Shown here: positions 1 to 5,151 of the stretch, piece after piece
Numbering within the stretch: position 1 is the stretch's first letter
Layout: each line of letters opens with the position of its first letter
NCBI GenBank assembly: GCA_019312705.1
Contig: JAFDCW010000787.1
Coordinates: 1-5,151, forward strand
From: Deltaproteobacteria bacterium
GTDB taxonomy: Bacteria > Myxococcota > Polyangia > Polyangiales > B10-G4
Length of the DNA: 5,151 nt
Direction of reading: 5' to 3'
Notes under the pieces: generated by a model
Seen by the model: the letters and a program-made list of their open reading frames with translations, nothing else
What the model was told of the DNA's origin: nothing
The model's database searches: none
Made by a program: the position numbers and the translations under genes

Positions 1-2261
1 CCGACAACCACGCCCGCTCCCACCGGCTCGACGCCGCGGTTGCACACGTTGGCGGTGAGGATAGCCCCGCCCATCGCATCGCAGGTGAACGGCAACCCGG
101 TCGACGTGAGGTCCGGGGCCGCCCCCGCGATCGCGTCGCCCTGGACGTTCTGACGAAAGTTGTTGAGTGCCGGGTCGGTCCAGTTGATCGCCGCCGCGCT
201 GGTGCGCGGAACGGTACCGGCCTCGTCGACATTGGTGACGTGGTACGCATGCTGATTCCAGATGCGCCGGGAGTTCACCCAACGGTCGGCGGCGTCTCGA
301 TACACACGAATGCCGAGGGTGCCCACGGGCCGGGAGGCGCGGCAGGTATTGCCGGTGCCGGGGGTGCCCGCCGGCGGGACCTCGCAGACGATGGCCGCCT
401 CGGTGCACCCCGGGCCGGCGCAGCACTCGGCATCGGCGGTGCATCGGCACAGGCCCGCATCGCAGACCCCGGAGACGCAATCGGCGCCTTCGGCGCATCG
501 CAGCCCCGGGAAGATGGGGTCGGTATTGCGCGGGCCGAGGCCAAACGTGGAGCAATCCCTCCCGAGGGTCGCGGAGCCGCAGTTGTAGTTATCGCCCATG
601 ACGATCTCGGCGTTGAAATCACCGTCGACGTCGGCAATGACCGGGTTTTCGTACCAGGTGCAACTCGACCGGGACTGACTGAAGAGCACGTCCCCGGTCT
701 CGCCGTCATAGACGCGGAGGAAACACTCGTCGCCGTAGACTGCCTCGGCGCGGCCGTCTCCCTCGAAGTCGAAGACGCTCGAACCGGTCACGTTGCTGGA
801 CTGGTCCTGGGAGCGCACGTTCCAGAGGATGCCGTCGGTGGTGCCACTCGCGCAGGCGCCGATGGGCGCCGCAGCGCAGTCGAGGTCGAAGATGGCGAAG
901 CCAGCGGCTCCGGCGCTCGCGATCTCTCGCCGTCCGTCACCGTCGAAGTCGCCGATGGTGGGGGGGCCACCGCTCCCCATGCCTGGATGGGTGATGGGCC
1001 CGAAGACGATCGTCCCGTCGAGGGTCTGGACCCGGATCGTACCGCTGGTCACGACCGCGACCTCCGGGGTTTCCGCCGGCCAGGCGGCCGTCCCGGGGAA
1101 GTCGCCAAGATCAGCGAGGGCGACGTGTCCGGCTGCGGTTCCCCCGGTGGACCAACTCTCGGCGGTCCAGGTGCCGCCCGCGGAGTCCCATTGCCAGGCC
1201 CCGTGCCCCGCCACCAATTCGGCGAGGCCGTCGGCGTCGACATCCGCGACCACGGCGAAGATGCCCGCGCTGTACGGCAGCAAGCCGAGGCTCTCGTCGA
1301 TGAGCACCCCGGCAGCGTCGAAGACGATTCCCCCGCGGAGAATCTCGGGCACTCCGTCGTCGTCGAGGTCGTAGATCGACGGGCCGGCCCAGCCCGACCC
1401 GGTGATGTCGTAGGCGCTGCCATCGGCCCGGGTACTGCGCCACATGACCTCCCACCCAGCGGCACCCTGGGTGAAGGCGACCAGGCCACCCCCGGCCTTG
1501 AAGGCGACGATCTCCGGCTTGCCATCGCCGTCGAGGTCCGCGATGGCCGGGGGCGAACTGTGGGAGACCATCTGCAGCGAGCCGAGTTCGGCCTGCTGCA
1601 TGCATGTGCGTCCGTCGAGGATGCGAATGACGCCCGTCGGCTGCTCCGACGACCCGTCGACGCCGTCATCGAAGACGGCGACGATCGAGGGCTCAGGGGG
1701 ATCGCCGGGGCCACGGCCGACGAGGAAGTCGGCAACCATCGGGGTCGTCAATACGTGCACGTTGGCGGGAAAGGCGTCGCCGGCGGGCGCTTCGTCGAAG
1801 CGGCATTGCACCGTCGGGGAAAAGACCCCGGCCGCCACGAGGCGCCGGCAGTCCGAGTCGCTCTCGGTCCCCGGCGGCACCCCCCAGGGCACACAGGTCA
1901 TGGAGACCGGGTCGCAATACGTGTCATCGATGCAAGCATCGTTGTCGACGCAGGCCGCACCCGCCGGGGCACAGGCCGCGCCGCCGACGCAGACCTCACC
2001 ACCGACGCAGCAAGTCGTGCCACAGGGCGCCGCACAGCCGTCGGGGAGGGAGCTATCCCCGAGGCCCGTATCGCCGCCCCCATCGGTGCCCCCGTCCGGG
2101 CTGCCCACACAGAGGCCATCGACGCAGGTTTCACCGGCCGCGCAATCGGCGCTCGAAGCGCACATGGCCCCGGGAGGGTCGTCGCCGCTGCAATCGCAAG
2201 CGGCGAGGGCCATCGTGAACAAGAAACAGGCCGAGAGCAGCGAAGTCTTGATAAGGGGCAT
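1..2261 (-). CDS. FG-GAP/VCBS-repeat lipoprotein, Cys-rich, C-terminus beyond window
   Basis: Partial gene: 753 codons are open from the ATG at 2261 to the left edge with no stop. Residues 1-22 form a lipoprotein signal with a positive start (MPLIK), a hydrophobic core and a lipobox Leu-Ala-Ala-Cys22, so the product should be exported and lipid-anchored. Asp follows the Cys; in E. coli that favours inner-membrane retention, but the rule may not hold here. Residues 22-138 are Cys-rich with a Gly/Asp linker (about 54-75). Six FG-GAP/VCBS repeats with Asp-x-Asp-x-Asp-Gly-type calcium loops follow (about 242-554), then a second Cys-rich stretch (589-640). Next comes a conserved segment, RRIWNQHAYHVTNV to NNFRQN (665-705), and the start of a CARDB-like domain (from about 715). 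These repeats build extracellular beta-propellers; the ligand is unknown. No clear Shine-Dalgarno precedes the start; the signal peptide decides it. A surface or adhesion role is inference. Confidence 0.9.
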   Translation of the reverse strand, partial: MPLIKTSLLSACFLFTMALAACDCSGDDPPGAMCASSADCAAGETCVDGLCVGSPDGGTDGGGDTGLGDSSLPDGCAAPCGTTCCVGGEVCVGGAACAPAGAACVDNDACIDDTYCDPVSMTCVPWGVPPGTESDSDCRRLVAAGVFSPTVQCRFDEAPAGDAFPANVHVLTTPMVADFLVGRGPGDPPEPSIVAVFDDGVDGSSEQPTGVIRILDGRTCMQQAELGSLQMVSHSSPPAIADLDGDGKPEIVAFKAGGGLVAFTQGAAGWEVMWRSTRADGSAYDITGSGWAGPSIYDLDDDGVPEILRGGIVFDAAGVLIDESLGLLPYSAGIFAVVADVDADGLAELVAGHGAWQWDSAGGTWTAESWSTGGTAAGHVALADLGDFPGTAAWPAETPEVAVVTSGTIRVQTLDGTIVFGPITHPGMGSGGPPTIGDFDGDGRREIASAGAAGFAIFDLDCAAAPIGACASGTTDGILWNVRSQDQSSNVTGSSVFDFEGDGRAEAVYGDECFLRVYDGETGDVLFSQSRSSCTWYENPVIADVDGDFNAEIVMGDNYNCGSATLGRDCSTFGLGPRNTDPIFPGLRCAEGADCVSGVCDAGLCRCTADAECCAGPGCTEAAIVCEVPPAGTPGTGNTCRASRPVGTLGIRVYRDAADRWVNSRRIWNQHAYHVTNVDEAGTVPRTSAAAINWTDPALNNFRQNVQGDAIAGAAPDLTSTGLPFTCDAMGGAILTANVCNRGVEPVGAGVVV
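600..1538 (-). repeat. Six FG-GAP/VCBS calcium-loop repeats inside the lipoprotein gene
   Basis: Six copies of an Asp-rich loop followed by a short hydrophobic strand are readable on the minus strand: DLDGDGKPEIV (1506-1538), DLDDDGVPEIL (1338-1370), DVDADGLAELV (1212-1244), DFDGDGRREIA (918-950), DFEGDGRAEAV (738-770) and DVDGDFNAEIV (600-632). Spacing is irregular (42-98 residues), and the largest gap (350-438) holds the sequence with the weakest repeat character. This is the FG-GAP/VCBS beta-propeller blade pattern, in which the aspartates bind calcium. The repeats are diverged at the DNA level, so this is an old protein repeat and not a recent tandem duplication. Confidence 0.85.
2196..2261 (-). 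other. Lipoprotein signal peptide with lipobox LAAC
   Basis: The first 22 codons encode a short n-region with Lys5, a hydrophobic stretch from about residue 7 to 19, and Leu19-Ala20-Ala21-Cys22. This is a standard signal peptidase II site, with the Cys expected to be lipidated. It fixes the translation start at 2261: the upstream ATG at 2278 is in another frame, and the in-frame codons upstream offer no better start. Confidence 0.88.
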
Positions 2262-2283
2262 CGACGATAGGGTGACATACGCA

Positions 2284-2317
2284 GCATGACCCGGTGAACC
2301 GAAAGGCCGGGACATGC
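2284..2317. promoter_or_regulatory. Imperfect inverted repeat in divergent promoter gap
   Basis: Left arm GCATGACCCGG (2284-2294) and right arm CCGGGACATGC (2307-2317) are reverse complements at 10 of 11 positions, separated by 12 bases. The dyad lies centrally in the 77-base gap between the divergent lipoprotein and queE starts, where both promoters must lie unless transcription starts inside a gene. It could be an operator for a dimeric regulator or a hairpin in the queE leader. No convincing -35/-10 pair could be picked out on either strand. The function is inference. Confidence 0.3.
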
Positions 2318-2338
2318 CCTGGCTGCTACGCTGCGCCC

Positions 2339-2870
2339 GTGGCCAAGGAAGACACGCTCGTCGTGCACGAAGTCTATTCGTCGATTCAGGGCGAATCGAC
2401 CTTCGCTGGGCTGCCGTGCACCTTCATTCGCCTAACCGGATGCAATCTTAGGTGCGCCTGGTGCGACACCGAGCAGGCGTTCTACGAGGGCACACGGAGG
2501 CCCCGGGGCGAAGTGCTCGGGGAGGCCCTCGCGGCAACGCCGCAGCTCGTCGAGCTCACTGGCGGGGAGCCCCTGCTGCAGCCGGGCGCCCTGCTCCTGA
2601 TGAAGGAACTCGCCGACGCGGGCCGAACGGTACTCCTCGAGACGAGCGGGGAGCGCGACATCGGCGCGGTCGACCCCCGGGTCCATCGGATCATGGACCT
2701 GAAAGCCCCGGCTTCGGGGGAAGGCGCGCGCAACCGGTGGGCCAATGTGCCGCTGCTGACCAAACGCGACGAGGTGAAGATCGTGCTCGCGGACCGAGGG
2801 GACTACGAGTGGGCCCGGGATCGAATCCGCGAGCACCGCCTCGTGGCCACCCGACCAGACGGGCGTGTAG
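2339..2870 (+). pseudogene. queE: 7-carboxy-7-deazaguanine synthase, 3' deletion with frameshift
   Basis: QueE is a radical SAM enzyme that converts 6-carboxytetrahydropterin to 7-carboxy-7-deazaguanine on the way to preQ0 and queuosine. From the GTG at 2339 the protein shows HEVYSSIQGES (10-20), the cluster motif Cys35-x3-Cys39-x2-Cys42, TGGEPLLQ (74-81, SAM binding), ETSGE (101-105), DLKAP.SGEG (120-129) and DEVKIVLADRGDYEWARD (144-161). Up to about residue 168 it is a normal family member. The same frame then continues to a stop at 2948-2950 with a sequence unlike QueE. Just after the break the +1 frame reads WPPDQTGV and stops at 2870, which resembles the usual W...RGV C-terminus. About 35-40 residues, including the expected SPV and LQLHK region, are missing. 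Start choice: GTG 2339 gives the family-typical N-terminus; GTG 2294 would add an unusual Cys-containing extension. Neither has a clear Shine-Dalgarno. Confidence 0.85.
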
Positions 2871-2892
2871 CCGGGACGCCAATTTGCCCTCT

Positions 2893-2896
2893 GAGG
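2893..2896 (+). promoter_or_regulatory. Possible ribosome binding site (GAGG) for mepA-like gene
   Basis: GAGG lies 11 bases before the ATG at 2908 and is the only purine-rich Shine-Dalgarno candidate nearby. It falls in the short gap left when queE is read to its shifted stop at 2870, which supports that stop as the ancestral one. It favours the start at 2908 over the in-frame ATG at 2920, although spacing is slightly long. Confidence 0.4.
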
Positions 2897-2907
2897 CCGG
2901 TCCGTCC

Positions 2908-3736
2908 ATGCTGGTTGGGATGGGTCGACGGCGGGCTGTGGTTGTATTGATGCTCGCGGGGGCCCTCGGCGTCGTCGGTCTGGTGACGAGCCCCTCGGCC
3001 CACGGCGACGAGAAGGTCATCGAGCGGGGACCCATCACCGCGGTCAACGGGCGCAGCGCGGACAGCTCGCGGTCGGTCGGTTGGGTCTACCGGGGATACC
3101 TCGAGGCCGGTGAGTTTCTCGATGCTTCCGTAAACGTGCACCACGTCGAGCGCTTCGCAGAACACGGCCGCTTCTTCGGAACCTCCGCCCTGGTCGGTCT
3201 CCTCGAACGGGCCGCTGCTCGGGTCGCGTCGTTACACGGTCCCGCCCGCTTGAACGATCGGTCATCGGTCCCACGAGAACGGACGCGATGTCGATGTAGG
3301 CTTCTACCTGCTCAACGACGACGGCAACTCCGTCGAACCGGAACGCTTCGTGCGAATCGGCGGAAGCGGGCGAGGCGGAGACGGTGAGCAGCGCGTCACC
3401 TTCGACACCGCGCGCAACTGGGCCTTCATCGAGGCGCTGGTGACGGACGAGACGTCGCCGGTGCAGATGGTCTTCGTATCCCGGAGCATCCGGCGACGGC
3501 TGGTCCGATGGGCCCGGGCCCAGGGCGTCGACCCCGAGATCGTCGAGCGCGCCGAGTGGACGCTGATCCCCCCCGAAGGGGTCGCCCGCCACGACGACCA
3601 CTTTCACGTGCGCATCTACTGCGAGCCCGGCGAGCGTGACGCCTGCCACGACCGCGGGCCCTACTGGCAGTGGATCCCCGAGAGTCACGTGCCCCAAGAA
3701 GCAGAGCTGCTACCCCGCTACTGGCCCCACGACTGA
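2908..3736 (+). pseudogene. mepA: Penicillin-insensitive murein endopeptidase (peptidase M74), frameshifted
   Basis: Members of this family are periplasmic LAS-type zinc peptidases that cleave peptide cross-links in peptidoglycan. The first part (2908 to about 3258, 117 codons) has a signal peptide with an Arg-rich start (GRRRAVVV), a hydrophobic core and a plausible signal peptidase I site after Ala-His-Gly (about residue 33). The family N-terminal region follows (VGWVYRGYLEAGEF, HHVERFAEHGRFFGT). The gene then continues in the +1 frame from about 3260 with GHRSHENGRDVDVGFYLL, where His (3272) and Asp (3293) are the expected zinc ligands. HDDHFHVR (3590-3613) supplies the third ligand, and the gene ends at TGA 3736. 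The upstream frame runs into an unrelated stop at 3385-3387. The usual GD.S...GG segment before the HxSH motif is absent, so bases are probably missing at the break. The catalytic part has no start before GTG 3350, which lies after the first motif, so no active enzyme is expected unless the break is a sequence error. Confidence 0.85.
3257..3270 (+). repeat. 7-base tandem repeat (ATCGGTC)x2 at the mepA frame break
   Basis: ATCGGTC occurs twice in direct succession, 3257-3263 and 3264-3270, exactly where the mepA-like gene changes frame. Seven bases equal +1 modulo 3, the observed shift. Removing one copy would restore a single frame reading NDRSHENGRD, but the conserved HxSH His would become Asp. 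The repeat may therefore be the lesion itself or only the scar of a deletion. Confidence 0.7.
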
Positions 3737-3799
3737 GGAGTCACCGCCTGGGTCGCGATACCCGGCGCGAGGTCGCACCGCTTGCTGTGCTGCCTGCTC

Positions 3800-3816
3800 A
3801 GCTACGAAAGGTAGCT
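3800..3816. other. Small perfect hairpin in convergent intergenic region
   Basis: AGCTAC and GTAGCT pair as a perfect 6-base stem around the 5-base loop GAAAG. It lies 63 bases after the mepA stop in the 171-base gap between convergent genes. No T-run follows. It may take part in 3'-end formation of the mepA transcript, but the function is not shown by sequence alone. Confidence 0.35.
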
Positions 3817-3850
3817 TGCGCGGGCTGCTCGCAACCGGCACGACCTCGCT

Positions 3851-3892
3851 TGGGTCTCACGACCCAGCCGATAACTCCCCCCCGATGGGGTT
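3851..3892. terminator. Candidate bidirectional terminator (two hairpins)
   Basis: Two stems lie together just beyond the rlmKL stop. The first is TGGGTC/GACCCA (3851-3866), a perfect 6-base stem with a TCAC loop. The second is AACTCC/GGGGTT (3873-3892), a 6-base stem with one G-T pair. Their position between converging genes suits termination from both sides. Neither has a T tract on either strand, so they are weak as classical intrinsic terminators. The rest of the gap (3737-3907) shows no gene. Confidence 0.35.
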
Positions 3893-3907
3893 GGCCGCGC
3901 TTGGGGG

Positions 3908-5151
3908 TTAGCTGCGCTTGATGGACCAGGCGCGGATGCGGGGTTTCTTGGTGAAATCTAGTGGAGTCACCGCGGCGGTGATCTCTTCGGCGCGGAGGCC
4001 GCGGAGGGCGAGCTCGTCGAGGGCGAAGGTCCTGAGATTCGTGGTGAAGAGCAACTCTCCACCCTTGGCCAGGAGCGCGGCGGCGTCTTCGATGACGCGC
4101 ACGTGGTCCCGCTGGACGTCGAACTCGTCGTCCATGCCCTTACTGCGAGAATAGGTCGGCGGGGCGAGCAGCACGAGGTCCCAGCGCTCGTGGCCCTTGC
4201 CCGCGTTCCGAAGCCACCGCAGCGCATCGGCTTTGACGAATTCGTGGGAGCGGAGATCCAACTCGTTGGCCTGAAAATTCTCGCGGGCCCAGTCGAGGTA
4301 GCGGCGTGACAGGTCGACGCTGGTCGTGGAGCGCGCCCCTCCGGCAGCGGCGGAGACCGAGGCCGCCCCGGTGTGACAGAAGAGGTTGAGGAAACGTCCT
4401 TCACCCACCGTCGACCGGATGCGCCGACGAAGATCGCGGTCGTCGAGGAAGAGCCCGGTGTCGAGGTAGTCCTGGAGGTTCACCAGGAAAATCTCCTGAC
4501 CGTCGTAGACCGGATGCAGGGTCCCCGAATCTCCTCGTCGCTCGATCTGGGGCTTCTCACCACCGCGACCACGCACCCGGAGGACGACGTCATTGGGGCG
4601 GACGCCGAGCACTTGGGGTACGACGAGCATCACATCGCGAAGGCGCCGGTCGGCGGTCGCCTCCTCGACCTTCTTCGGCCGGCGATACTCCTCCACCCGC
4701 ACCAGGTCGTCGCCGTACACATCGACGGCGACGTTGAACTCCGGGATGTCGGCGTCGTAGAGCCGGTAGGCGCTGGTCTCGTTTTGGAGGGCCCAACGGC
4801 TCAGGCGTTTGTGGTTCTTGCGAAGGCGGTTTTCGAACATCTCGGCTTCAGCGCTCGTCTTGCGCCACCCCGGGCCGTCGCCGCCGGTCTTGGCCCGCTC
4901 GCCGATGGGGATCTCGAGCCAACGGCACTCGATGGGCCCGTTCATGACGACCCGCCTCGAGGCCGGGCGCAGACCGATGCGCTTGTCGAGGGCCCGATTG
5001 CCCGAGAGCACCCACGCGGACCAGCCGGGGAAGCGATGCTTGAGCACGTCGCCGAGCTGCGAGTAGAGGGGCCCGAGCTCCCCGGCCTCGCCGAGACGTT
5101 CGCCATAGGGAGGATTGACGACGAAGAGACCCGATGGCCCCTCGGGTGGCT
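3908..5151 (-). CDS. rlmL: 23S rRNA m2G2445/m7G2069 methyltransferase RlmKL, N-terminus beyond window
   Basis: Partial gene: 413 complete codons plus a TAA stop (3908-3910), open through the right edge. RlmKL is a cytoplasmic fusion of RlmL (m2G2445) and RlmK (m7G2069), about 700 residues in E. coli, so the THUMP domain and most of RlmL lie outside. Counting from the edge, residues 9-21 read FVVNPPYGERLGE, the RlmL catalytic NPPY motif. An RlmL tail follows (RVVMNGPIECRWLEIPI, about 66-82). The RlmK half has FENRLRKNHKRLSRWA (105-120), YRLYDADIPEFNVAVDVYGD (128-147), FLVNLQDYLDTGLFLDDR (221-238), SAM motif I FLNLFCHTGAASV (253-265), VDLSRRYLDWA (278-288) and DEFDVQRDH (341-349). Motif IV reads LLAPPTYSRSKGM (327-339), where the family usually has an Asp before PPT. 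A GTG at 5047 is internal and should not be taken as the start. It converges on the mepA-like gene. Confidence 0.93.
   Translation of the reverse strand, partial: PPEGPSGLFVVNPPYGERLGEAGELGPLYSQLGDVLKHRFPGWSAWVLSGNRALDKRIGLRPASRRVVMNGPIECRWLEIPIGERAKTGGDGPGWRKTSAEAEMFENRLRKNHKRLSRWALQNETSAYRLYDADIPEFNVAVDVYGDDLVRVEEYRRPKKVEEATADRRLRDVMLVVPQVLGVRPNDVVLRVRGRGGEKPQIERRGDSGTLHPVYDGQEIFLVNLQDYLDTGLFLDDRDLRRRIRSTVGEGRFLNLFCHTGAASVSAAAGGARSTTSVDLSRRYLDWARENFQANELDLRSHEFVKADALRWLRNAGKGHERWDLVLLAPPTYSRSKGMDDEFDVQRDHVRVIEDAAALLAKGGELLFTTNLRTFALDELALRGLRAEEITAAVTPLDFTKKPRIRAWSIKRS

Noticed and set aside
240..2270. A 676-codon open frame on the plus strand, the longest closed ORF in the window
   Set aside because: It is antisense to the lipoprotein gene. 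The minus strand gives a signal peptide, lipobox, six FG-GAP loops and Cys-rich modules, while the plus reading is a low-complexity Gly/Ala/Arg/Asp-rich product with no recognisable domain. Long antisense frames are expected opposite G+C-rich genes.
1444..2289. A second plus-strand open frame of 281 codons, rich in Pro, Ser, Gln and Thr
   Set aside because: It is another shadow of the same lipoprotein gene, with no motif and overlapping the 676-codon frame.
2294..2338. GTG at 2294 as the queE start
   Set aside because: It adds 15 residues (NRKAGTCPGCYAAP) not typical of QueE and would place the start inside the dyad. GTG 2339 gives the usual short N-terminus, though neither has a clear ribosome site.
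2871..2950. The unshifted queE tail overlapping the mepA start, as a translationally coupled overlap
   Set aside because: The tail does not resemble QueE, and the shifted frame gives a family-like ending at 2870, so the overlap is a product of the frame break.
3251..3265. Programmed ribosomal frameshifting in mepA
   Set aside because: There is no slippery heptamer or conserved stimulator pattern, a conserved segment appears to be missing as well, and M74 enzymes are not known to use frameshifting.
3044..3697. A 217-codon minus-strand frame opposite mepA
   Set aside because: The plus strand carries recognisable M74 motifs on both sides of the break; the minus product shows no family features.
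3737..3907. A tRNA, small RNA or small protein gene in the convergent gap
   Set aside because: No cloverleaf could be folded by eye, and the open frames crossing the gap are extensions or shadows of neighbours with no ribosome site or recognisable product.

Overview
The window is G+C-rich, with strong third-position G/C bias. It has four protein-coding loci, two of them cut by the window edges, and no RNA gene, insertion sequence, CRISPR array or phage gene. The best guess at source is a myxobacterium-like member of the Myxococcota, perhaps near Sandaracinaceae or Polyangiales. The grounds are a Cys- and Asp/Gly-rich FG-GAP/VCBS lipoprotein of a type common in that phylum, a myxobacterial style of M74 murein endopeptidase, and overall composition. 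The assignment is inference from family resemblance, not from a marker gene.

Layout. (1) Positions 1-2261, minus strand: a large secreted lipoprotein whose C-terminus lies beyond the left edge. It has a lipobox, a Cys-rich N-terminal region, six visible FG-GAP/VCBS calcium-loop repeats, a second Cys-rich insert, a conserved WNQHAYHVTNV segment and the start of a CARDB-like module. (2) Positions 2262-2338: a divergent intergenic gap containing an imperfect dyad. (3) Positions 2339-2870, plus strand: queE (7-carboxy-7-deazaguanine synthase, a radical SAM enzyme of queuosine/deazapurine synthesis), damaged near its 3' end. (4) Positions 2908-3736, plus strand: a mepA-like peptidase M74 gene (periplasmic murein endopeptidase), broken by a frameshift beside its first zinc-binding motif. 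(5) Positions 3737-3907: a convergent gap with several small hairpins. (6) Positions 3908-5151, minus strand: the C-terminal part of RlmKL (23S rRNA m2G2445/m7G2069 methyltransferase), whose N-terminus lies beyond the right edge.

The genes do not form one pathway. queE and mepA are co-directional and close together; the other two are transcribed away from queE and toward mepA respectively. The main observation is that queE and mepA each carry an internal lesion of the same kind. The reading frame moves by +1 (mod 3), a conserved internal segment is missing, and the correct downstream sequence resumes in the new frame. This is either clustered gene decay or a local assembly/sequencing fault. 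A second point is an Asp-to-Ala change at the first position of methyltransferase motif IV in the RlmK half of RlmKL. I found no convincing new biological system.
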